17,971 nucleotides of DNA from NCBI GenBank assembly GCA_910586105.1, contig CAJUGU010000076.1, positions 1 through 17,971 of the forward strand, in the 5' to 3' direction. The notes beneath the pieces are model-generated. The model saw nothing but the letters and a program-made list of their open reading frames with translations, ran no database searches and had not been told where the DNA came from. This DNA is from an uncultured Eubacteriales bacterium (GTDB taxonomy: Bacteria; Bacillota; Clostridia; Oscillospirales; Butyricicoccaceae). The first letter of the stretch is position 1. Each line of letters begins with the position of its first letter. Both the position numbers and the translations under genes were made by a program. Shown here piece after piece: positions 12,344 through 17,971 of this stretch.

Positions 12344-15238
12344 TCACGCGCCGATCCACCGGTTCTGGAACGCTTCCGCCTCCGGAATTTCAATCGTCAT
12401 ACGAATCCCGTCGTGCGGCGTTGCCGCAAGGATTGCCTGCGCCTGTTCGGCAAGCAGCTGCTTCATATCGTTTTGCAGCAGGAAATCCTCGGTTTGCGCC
12501 GCGACATAGTCCCGCAGGCCGCTGTCCAGCGCCCGGAGAAGGTTGTCGCGCGCGCCGACCGTGACATCGCTGTCGATCTCATACTCCACGCTGGCCATCG
12601 CGTGGAACTGGAACTGGTACAGGGGCAGCTGGCTGAGTTCCTCCGCCGTGAGCAGCTCCGCCGTCTCCGCCGGATCGATCGGATCGCGATGGTCCAGGAA
12701 GCTGATCGCGAAGAAGTTTATTTCATGGAAGGCTTCCGCGTAAATTTCGCCGCAGGACGCGTTCAGCGTGATCCGGAAAAAGTCGGCGTTGGGATCGTTT
12801 GCGGGCAGGTTTTCGGACACAAAGGCATATCGTTCGAGCAGGTCGCCGTCCTGCGCAAGGGTACGGTTAAAGTCCGCCGCCGTCCGCGCCTCAAACCCTT
12901 CCGTGCGGAACGCAAGCAGCTGCTCATAAGCCTGCCGGTACGGCAGCTTCTGCGCGGTTTCGCCATCGCTCCGTAACGTCAGCCGGTCGACCTGCTGCGC
13001 CAGCAGCGGCCTGCCGTTGTCGGAAACGCCCCGTACCAGATAAAGCTGGCCGTCCGTTTGCAGCAGCACCTGATAAAATTCCTGCTCACGGGTCAGCTGC
13101 CATGCACCGGCGTTCTTTTGCCGGTAATCGCCGCCGGGGAAAAAGGCGGCGGGGCCGCCCGCTCCGAACAGAGCGTCGAAGTTTTCCGCGTTCAAGTCGA
13201 TCGGGTACAGGCTGCCGCGCCGGACGGCGTATCGGTTGTTGTCCGGCTGCTCGTACAGCGCCAGCGTCTGATGGTTGCCCTCCCCGAACCGGCTGAGCGC
13301 GTAGTGGGAAAGCGCCGCGGGCTCGCCGCCGTCGTGGAAGACGGTTTTTGCGGCGGTATATTCGCCCGCCGGGAAGGCTGCGGCCTGCGCCCGCTCCGGG
13401 CCGCGCGCGAGCAGGAACAGCCAGCGGATGCTGGACGGCGCGCCGTCGGTCTGATAACCGCTTGCCAGCAGCAGCGTGCGTTCGCTGCCTTTGCCGTTCA
13501 GCAGGAGCAGGTAGTGGAATTCCTTGCCGCCGTCCGGGCGCAGGAGCCATGCGCGTTCGGTCTGTTCGCGGGTCTCACGGATCAGGTCGGCGTTTTCCGC
13601 CGGGATGCTGTGAAACAGCGCGTCGAAGTTGTCGGGGGTGAGGGCGATTTCGGTCCGCTCGCCGAGATCGGGCGCGCCGATGTGGCCGGATGCAGTCACG
13701 CGCCCGTCGTCCTGCAAGGTAAAGGACGGCATCGCGCCGGCGGTGTAGGTGAACGAATATACGGGCGCGTCGTACAGGATCTGCACGGCGGCGTATTCGC
13801 CCGGGAGCAGCGCCGCCGGGCGCTCCTCGTGTTCGAGCCGCAGGACATAGCGGATACGCGGGCCGGTTTCGTCCCCGCTGCCCGGAAGGCTCCGGACGCC
13901 GCTGAGCAGGTACAGCGAACCGTCCCGCTGCAGCATCAGGAGAGCGATCCCCGTCTCCGTCCGCCATGCGCAGCGGTTTTCCCGCTTCAGGCGCTGGCGT
14001 TCGGCGTCGGTGAGGGTGGTACCGGCAACGAGCGCATCGAAATCGGTCAGCGCCGTTTCCTCCAGCCTGCCTAGGAAGCTGGTCCGTTCGCGTCCGTCCG
14101 GCTGGTCCGGCTCCATATACAGGCCGTCGCTGGCAAGGATGATATGGCCGAGCGCTTCCGGGGAGGGGTCGGCGGAGGTCGGTTCCGCTTCCCGCGCGAC
14201 CACGTCCGCCAGACGGTAGGAGCCGGTCAGCTCGGAAAGCGACGCCGTGCGCACCGGGTCGGTCAGCAGCCCGCACGCCAGCAGGATCACGACGGCTGCG
14301 CCCGCCAGCGAGACCAGCAGCTTCGGGCTGCGGTAACGCAGGACGTTCCGGATGCGCGCCTTCGTGCTCCCTTCGCCGAAGGCGATGCCCGGCTGACGTT
14401 TCGCCGCCAGCCGCAGCAGCGACGCCGCGTAAGGCTGGCGGATGTCCGCGCCCAGCCGCGCAAGCACCGCTTCGTCGCAGGAAAGCTCCATGTCGCGTTC
14501 GGCGCAGCGCACCGCCAGCCATACGAGCGGGTTGAACCAGTGGACGCACAGCGCCGCGAAACCGAGCAGCTTCCAGAGCGGGTCGAAGCGGCGCAGGTGG
14601 GTCTGCTCGTGCAGCAGGATGTACGGCTGTTCCTCGGGCGGGAGGGAGGACGGCAGGTAAATGCGCGGGCGGACGACGCCGAACACAAAGGCGGTGTCGA
14701 TGTGGTCGGCCAGCCAGATGTTATCGCGCAGCCGCGCCGCGCCGACCAGCCGCCTGCGCAGCCGGAAGCAGGGGAGCAGGCCGCCCGCCAGCAGCAGCGC
14801 CGCGCCGGGGAGCCAGACGGTGCGGAGAATGTCCAGAAGCGTTTGCCGCAGGCTGGCGCGCGGAGCGGCGGATCCCGCCGGGGCAGGATCCGCAGGAGCG
14901 GGCGCAGCGTCCGGGGCGGCGGGGGTGTCGGCCGTGCCGGAGCCGTCCGGGGGCGCGTGCGCGTCCAAAGCGTCCGGCTGCGCGTCAAAGGCCACGGGGA
15001 CGGTCGGGGCGGCTGGCGCTGCCGGGGCGGTCGCGGAAACCGGGGCGCGCGCAGGCAGCAGGCTCGCGGAGCTTTCCAGCGAGAGCGGGCACAGCAGCCG
15101 CAGCAGCACCAGCCCCCAGAGCAGGTACCGGAACCGCGCCGGGGCTTTATACAGCAGCAGCCGCGCCAGCAGCACGAACGCGACCGCCCAGCTTCCCGCA
15201 AGGCTCATTGCAAGCACTTGATCGAAAAGGGCGCGCAT
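12344..15238 (-). CDS. M56 (BlaR1-like) membrane metallopeptidase with triple-repeat extracellular sensor
   Basis: This 964-residue membrane protease probably signals by cleaving or inactivating the BlaI repressor encoded just upstream. Membrane helices lie at about 12-28, 36-52, 140-158 and 308-325. A 65-residue Ala/Pro/Asp-rich loop (about 62-127) joins the second and third. The zinc site is LLHEQTH (His210, Glu211, His214), with Glu251 in MELSCDEAVL as probable third ligand. Instead of the penicillin-binding domain of BlaR1, residues 335-757 hold three repeats of about 140 residues. Each starts with G(S/E)Y (339, 480, 625), has FDAL (400, 538, 687), a Trp (425, 564, 713) and LYLLSG-like strands (442, 589, 732). 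Residues 766-964 form a further domain containing YEQLLAFRTEGFEARTAADF. ATG 15238, after GGGAGGG, is chosen over TTG 15244. What it senses is unknown. Confidence 0.93.
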   Translation of the reverse strand: MRALFDQVLAMSLAGSWAVAFVLLARLLLYKAPARFRYLLWGLVLLRLLCPLSLESSASLLPARAPVSATAPAAPAAPTVPVAFDAQPDALDAHAPPDGSGTADTPAAPDAAPAPADPAPAGSAAPRASLRQTLLDILRTVWLPGAALLLAGGLLPCFRLRRRLVGAARLRDNIWLADHIDTAFVFGVVRPRIYLPSSLPPEEQPYILLHEQTHLRRFDPLWKLLGFAALCVHWFNPLVWLAVRCAERDMELSCDEAVLARLGADIRQPYAASLLRLAAKRQPGIAFGEGSTKARIRNVLRYRSPKLLVSLAGAAVVILLACGLLTDPVRTASLSELTGSYRLADVVAREAEPTSADPSPEALGHIILASDGLYMEPDQPDGRERTSFLGRLEETALTDFDALVAGTTLTDAERQRLKRENRCAWRTETGIALLMLQRDGSLYLLSGVRSLPGSGDETGPRIRYVLRLEHEERPAALLPGEYAAVQILYDAPVYSFTYTAGAMPSFTLQDDGRVTASGHIGAPDLGERTEIALTPDNFDALFHSIPAENADLIRETREQTERAWLLRPDGGKEFHYLLLLNGKGSERTLLLASGYQTDGAPSSIRWLFLLARGPERAQAAAFPAGEYTAAKTVFHDGGEPAALSHYALSRFGEGNHQTLALYEQPDNNRYAVRRGSLYPIDLNAENFDALFGAGGPAAFFPGGDYRQKNAGAWQLTREQEFYQVLLQTDGQLYLVRGVSDNGRPLLAQQVDRLTLRSDGETAQKLPYRQAYEQLLAFRTEGFEARTAADFNRTLAQDGDLLERYAFVSENLPANDPNADFFRITLNASCGEIYAEAFHEINFFAISFLDHRDPIDPAETAELLTAEELSQLPLYQFQFHAMASVEYEIDSDVTVGARDNLLRALDSGLRDYVAAQTEDFLLQNDMKQLLAEQAQAILAATPHDGIRMTIEIPEAEAFQNRWIGA

Positions 15239-15240
15239 GG

Positions 15241-15603
15241 TCAACCCTCCCCGCTTTCGTCAATGAGCCGCCGCAGGGCGGCGATCTCGTCGCCGCTGAG
15301 CTTTTCCTGCGCGGTGAACGCCGCAAGGAACCGTGGCAGCGAGCCGCCGAAGCTGTCCTGTACATAGCGGCGGCTCTGGCGGGCGAGGAATTCCTCGCGG
15401 GTGATGCAGGCGGTGACGGTACCGTTTTCGTTCCGGAACAGCCCCCGGTCGGACAGGCGGCGCAGGATGGTGTAGGTGGTCGACTTTTTCCAGGAAAGCG
15501 CGGCCTCCGCCAGCGCGACCAGATCGCGGGAGGCGACCGGTTCGTGTTCCCAGATCAGGTCGGCGAATTGGCGCTCAACCGCGCCCAGGGCATAATCTTT
15601 CAT
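15241..15603 (-). CDS. BlaI/MecI/CopY-family repressor
   Basis: This 120-residue repressor has an N-terminal winged helix (about 5-75: LGAVERQFADLIWE, LSWKKSTTYTILRRLSDRGLF) and a helical dimerisation tail, which is the usual length and layout of the family. It should bind TACA/TGTA dyads and be inactivated by the M56 protease encoded 2 bp downstream. ATG 15603 has GGAGG about 9 bases upstream. Two dyads over its own promoter imply autoregulation. No beta-lactamase, PBP or copper gene is adjacent, so the regulated output besides the operon itself lies elsewhere. Confidence 0.95.
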   Translation of the reverse strand: MKDYALGAVERQFADLIWEHEPVASRDLVALAEAALSWKKSTTYTILRRLSDRGLFRNENGTVTACITREEFLARQSRRYVQDSFGGSLPRFLAAFTAQEKLSGDEIAALRRLIDESGEG

Positions 15604-15632
15604 GGTGGGATACCTCCGTTGGATGAAATGCA

Positions 15633-15685
15633 GTTTACAGGCTGTAGACTATCTGTAGTTTACACCCTGTAGACCGATTTGTCAA
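15633..15685 (-). promoter_or_regulatory. BlaI operon promoter with two BlaI-like operators
   Basis: On the minus strand there is a perfect TTGACA (15680-15685), a 17-base spacer and TAAACT (15657-15662). Two dyads, GTTTACA-ggc-TGTAGAC (15633-15649) and GTTTACA-ccc-TGTAGAC (15658-15674), are identical in their arms and 25 bp apart. One overlaps the -10 and spacer, the other the transcript start. The TACA/TGTA cores match the BlaI/MecI/CopY operator type. Confidence 0.8.
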
Positions 15686-15752
15686 CCCCGGTTTTGCCAT
15701 CCGCCGAAAAATTTCCGCGCGCAGCGGCGGGCGCGGAAAGCGGCAAAAAGGG

Positions 15753-15781
15753 GTGACAACCGGCGGCTGCCGTGCTATAAT
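15753..15781 (+). promoter_or_regulatory. Promoter of the 69-aa gene (and possibly the sigma factor)
   Basis: GTGACA (15753-15758), a 17-base spacer and a perfect TATAAT (15776-15781). Transcription should start near 15788, giving a leader of about 50 nt. Confidence 0.8.
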
Positions 15782-15837
15782 AAAGCGGTCAGGTAAAGAA
15801 CCCTGCGTGGAAATTGAGCAGAAAGAGGTGGCGAAGC

Positions 15838-16047
15838 ATGGTAGGCCCTGTGAACGGATATCACGGCCTGGAACGGTTGAGCATTGACCGGCTGGAAAAG
15901 GTATTGGACGCGGCGGTCAACACCGAGCCGGAAAAGGGCGATTTCGTTGACGCCGTTTTGAAGGTGATGGCGGAAAAAGAAAAGAAGGAGCCGACGGGAC
16001 GGATCAGCGACGTGGAGAAGGCGTGGAAGGAATTCAAGGCCCGTTGA
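15838..16047 (+). CDS. Small charged hypothetical protein upstream of sigma factor gene
   Basis: The 69-residue soluble protein is rich in Lys, Glu and Asp. It has a helical N-terminal half (LERLSIDRLEKVLDAAVNTE) and ends in ISDVEKAWKEFKAR. I do not recognise it firmly. The closing D-V-x-x-A-W-x-x-F pattern resembles the cytoplasmic N-terminal segments of some Firmicutes anti-sigma-like membrane proteins, but here no membrane part follows. ATG 15838 has AAAGAGGTGG upstream; an in-frame TTG at 15814 would add eight residues. It has its own promoter and lies about 180 bp upstream of the sigma factor gene on the same strand, separated from it by a perfect palindrome. A role in sigma-factor control is only a guess from position. 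Confidence 0.65.
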   Translation: MVGPVNGYHGLERLSIDRLEKVLDAAVNTEPEKGDFVDAVLKVMAEKEKKEPTGRISDVEKAWKEFKAR

Positions 16048-16084
16048 CGGGGCGGGAAGCCGCCCGCTGAAACAGGAAAAAGGC

Positions 16085-16121
16085 AGGCCCGGAAAATTTT
16101 TTGAAAAAATTTTCCGGGCCT
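16085..16121. terminator. Perfect 37-bp palindrome, probable terminator or attenuator
   Basis: Arms of 18 bases (AGGCCCGGAAAATTTTTT and its exact complement) flank a single G at 16103. The RNA would form a GC-rich base with an AU-rich top. Only TT follows on either side, so termination may be partial. That would let some transcripts from 15753 reach the sigma factor gene, for which I see no good promoter in 16122-16224. Confidence 0.6.
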
Positions 16122-16224
16122 TGTCCAAATTTGTCGTCCGGCGGACATATATAGATAGAGGGCGCAGACGCGCTTACGGCAGCCGGGGGGATGCGTCCGG
16201 GAGCCGGGAGAGGGGGAAGCGGCA

Positions 16225-16710
16225 ATGCTGCCAGAACAGGACGACTTTCTGGAAAAGCTGTTCCGCGAGCATTTTAACGAACTGGAGCTGTACGCGTATG
16301 CGCTGCTGAAAGACCAGCCCGACGCGCGGGAGGCGGTGCAGGACGCGTTCCACATCGCCTGCACGAAGATCGAGGCCGTCATGGAAAGCCCCAACCCCAT
16401 GGGCTGGATGCGGCTGACCGTGAAAAATTTAGCCCGCAACCGCAGGCGGCAGCGCAGCCGGGAAATGCTGCTGCTCCTGCCGCTGGAGGAGGCGGGCGAA
16501 ACCCCCGTACAGGGGGAGGAGGGGTGGTTCGAGTTTTTGGAACAGTGCCGCGCGGTGCTGACCCCGGAAGAAATGGAGCTGCTGATGAGCGTGGTCGTGG
16601 AAGGCGCGCCGTATTCCGAAAAAGCGTCCGACCTGGGCATTTCGGTGTGGGCGTGCTATAAACGGGTGAAGCGGTCGCTGGAAAAGCTGCGGCATGGATT
16701 GGAGCGGTAA
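16225..16710 (+). CDS. RNA polymerase sigma factor, ECF-like (sigma-70 regions 2 and 4)
   Basis: The product is a 161-residue alternative sigma factor. Region 2 (about 18-80) includes LYAYALLKDQPDAREAVQDAF and the GWMRLTVKNLARNRRRQ helix. A short acidic linker follows, then region 4 (about 108-158: LTPEEMELLMSVVVEGAPYSEKASDLGIS, and the DNA-contacting WACYKRVKRSLEKLRHGL). There are no region 1 or 3 domains, as expected for the ECF class. ATG 16225 follows AGGGGG by 8 bases. ECF genes are usually followed by an anti-sigma gene, but here the next gene is a converging oxidoreductase. The 69-residue protein upstream is the only candidate partner in the window. Confidence 0.9.
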   Translation: MLPEQDDFLEKLFREHFNELELYAYALLKDQPDAREAVQDAFHIACTKIEAVMESPNPMGWMRLTVKNLARNRRRQRSREMLLLLPLEEAGETPVQGEEGWFEFLEQCRAVLTPEEMELLMSVVVEGAPYSEKASDLGISVWACYKRVKRSLEKLRHGLER

Positions 16711-16771
16711 GCCCGTCCTGTTTTTCGCGGGGCGGCGTTCCGGCCGGATGGGACGGCGTCCGCATTCCGAT

Positions 16772-17776
16772 TCAGGCCAGCGCTTCCGAGGCTTCCTTTG
16801 CCCATGCGGGGTTTTGCAGGATCGCGCGCCCGACCCCGATCAGGTCGGCTTTCTGCTCCGCGAGCAGGCGTTCGGCCGCCTGCGGCTGGTTCACGCCGCC
16901 CGCCAGCGCGACCGGTACCGAAACCGCCGCCTTGATCGGGGCGCTCAGCTCGGCAAAATACCCCTGCGCCGTTGAGGCCGGATGGGTGTAGACGCAGAAG
17001 CCGCCCGAAACGTCGATCAGGTCGACCCCCGCCGCTTCGAACGCCTTTGCGGCGGCGACGCTGTCTTCGATCGCTGCGCCGCCTTCGCGGTAGTCGCACG
17101 CGCCCAGCCGGATTGCAACCTGGAATGTTTCGCCGACCGCATCCCGGACGGCGCGGATGATCTTTAGATGCAGCCGGATGCGTCCGTCAAGGGTGGAGCC
17201 GGTATAGGCGTCGGCGCGCCGGTTGGTCAGGGGCGAATAAAACTGGCTGAGCAGGTAGCCGTGCGCGGCGTGGATTTCGACCGCGTCATACCCCGCCTGT
17301 TTGACCCGCGCGGCGGCGTTGGCGAAATCGCCGACGATGCGGGCGATCTCGTCCGTGGCCAGTTCCCGCGGGAGCGGCCCGGAACCGTTCGCCTGCGGCA
17401 TCGGGACGGCGCTGGCGCTGACAATCTCCGCCCCGGCGGCGGCCGGGTGGGCAACGCCTCCGGCGTGGATGATCTGCGCCATGACCTTGCAGCCGCTGCG
17501 GTGGATGGCGTCGGCCAGTCTGGCCAGCCCTGCGACCGTGCGGTCGTCCGCCGTGGAAAGCTGGCCCTCGCGCGCCTTGCCCTCCGGGCTGACATAGCTG
17601 TGTTCGGTGACGACCAGCCCGATGTATCCGCCTGCGGAAAGCTTGCCATAGTGCGCGCAGGACGCGTCGGTCACTTCGCCGGAGCCGTCCGCCAGATAGG
17701 TCGCGACCGGCGGCATGACCAGCCGGTTCGGCAACTACAAACTGCCAAACGGGATTGGGGTGTGGAAGATACTCAT
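16772..17776 (-). pseudogene. NADH:flavin oxidoreductase (Old Yellow Enzyme family), interrupted by in-frame TAG
   Basis: The frame encodes a flavin (FMN) alkene or enoate reductase fold. The FMN-pocket NRLVMPP comes at codons 17-23, QIIHAGG at about 101-107, and the substrate-binding HAAHGYLLSQF follows near 169. The C-terminal VGRAILQNP is the phosphate-binding end. The barrel is complete at about 320 residues, with no Fe-S domain. The natural start is ATG 17776, with GGAGG (17784-17788) seven bases upstream, giving MSIFHTPIPFGSL. Codon 14 (17735-17737) is then TAG, followed at once by LPNRLVMPP in the same frame, as in the family N-terminus. Two permease genes in the window end in TAG, so TAG is a normal stop here. 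Nonsense mutation, reinitiation at the adjacent TTG (17732-17734, no ribosome binding site) and sequencing error all remain possible. Confidence 0.85.
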
Positions 17777-17813
17777 ATTAAAACCTCCGTTGTGAAACAT
17801 AGGATTTGCTATC

Positions 17814-17842
17814 ATTGTAGCACGCGGGCGGCGGCGGGGCAA
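17814..17842 (-). promoter_or_regulatory. Promoter of the oxidoreductase gene
   Basis: On the minus strand there is TTGCCC (17837-17842), a 17-base spacer and TACAAT (17814-17819), with the start expected near 17807. Promoter and ribosome binding site look intact although the coding frame is interrupted. Confidence 0.65.
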
Positions 17843-17900
17843 GCGCGCAGGAGCGGGATGGGGCGCAAAAATTTTCATCGGACTGGTTCAGCCGCTGCTT

Positions 17901-17969
17901 TCCCGCCCGCAGGCGGACAGGCGATGCGCAGCATCGCGGGTGTCCAGAGGGGCGGACGCGCCCCTCTGG
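17901..17969. repeat. Intergenic hairpin repeat element at window end
   Basis: The core TCCCGCCCGCAGGCG (17901-17915) is identical to that at 2301-2315 and to the reverse complement of 16-30 and 122-136. Two hairpins follow: GCGATGC-gca-GCATCGC (17921-17937) and CCAGAGGGGCG-gacg-CGCCCCTCTGG (17944-17969). It lies upstream of the oxidoreductase promoter and may continue beyond the window. Confidence 0.8.
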
Positions 17970-17971
17970 CG

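Noticed and set aside
14144..15367. A 407-codon plus-strand open frame over the M56 gene (and similar frames at 13058-14074, 11366-12292, 10533-11408, 6614-7642 and 5851-6672)
   Set aside because: All are antisense to genes with clear motifs, lack ribosome binding sites, and have Arg/Gly/Gln-rich compositions typical of shadow frames.
16085..16121. An insertion-sequence end or attachment site
   Set aside because: It is a simple perfect palindrome with no duplicated flanks and no transposase or integrase nearby, so a terminator/attenuator role fits better.
16122..16224. A sigma-A promoter for the sigma factor gene (TTGTCC or TTGTCG with TATATA)
   Set aside because: The spacers are 21 or 11 bases, outside the working range. 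An ECF-type autoregulated promoter cannot be excluded.
17735..17737. UAG recoded as an amino acid (for example pyrrolysine) as the preferred explanation
   Set aside because: Two other genes in the window (stops at 5048 and 5872) end in TAG as an ordinary stop, and this enzyme family is not known to need pyrrolysine. It remains possible but is not favoured.

Overview
The window looks like chromosomal DNA from a GC-rich, low-GC-phylum Gram-positive anaerobe of the Clostridia, most likely the Oscillospiraceae/Ruminococcaceae. That placement is an inference. It rests on strong AGGAGG-type ribosome binding sites, sigma-A promoters with 17-bp spacers, a PRD/PTS-type activator, a lantibiotic-type ABC exporter with its own two-component system, a BlaI/M56 pair, and GC-rich intergenic hairpin repeats. 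No rRNA, tRNA, CRISPR array, integrase or transposase is visible.

Left part (1-4720). A 106-bp tandem repeat (1-199) lies downstream of a PRD/EIIB/EIIA transcriptional activator (238-2148) and a short-chain dehydrogenase (2389-3189), both on the minus strand. The order suggests a hexitol (sorbitol-type) PTS operon whose transporter genes are outside the window. A 469-bp intergenic region with two divergent promoters and several operator-like palindromes separates this pair from a plus-strand FAH-family hydrolase/isomerase (3659-4543), which ends at a bidirectional terminator.

Centre (4758-12079). A minus-strand operon (7561 to 4758) encodes an ABC ATPase, two ABC-2 permeases and a small membrane protein, resembling lantibiotic/bacitracin-protection exporters such as CprABC or EpiFEG. 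Three direct repeats at exact 11-bp spacing precede its -10 box. The likely partner response regulator and histidine kinase (12079 to 10431) lie 2.9 kb away. Between them is a more AT-rich module: a winged-helix regulator (7829-8377), a divergent promoter with shared inverted repeats, a degenerate small ORF, and a second ABC ATPase and permease (8677-10349). This looks like an insertion that split an exporter/two-component locus.

Right part (12241-17971). A BlaI-type repressor and an M56 (BlaR1-like) membrane metallopeptidase form an operon under two BlaI-like dyads. Instead of a penicillin-sensing domain, the peptidase has three tandem repeats of about 140 residues plus a further C-terminal domain. 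Next come a 69-aa acidic protein, a perfect 37-bp palindrome, and an ECF-like sigma factor with no recognisable anti-sigma gene. On the opposite strand is an Old Yellow Enzyme-family flavin oxidoreductase interrupted by an in-frame TAG at codon 14. The window ends in another copy of the hairpin repeat family seen at 1-199 and 2230-2388.

The clearest candidates for something undescribed are the triple-repeat M56 sensor, the amber-interrupted oxidoreductase, the 11-bp-phased sites before the exporter operon, and the covarying intergenic hairpin family.
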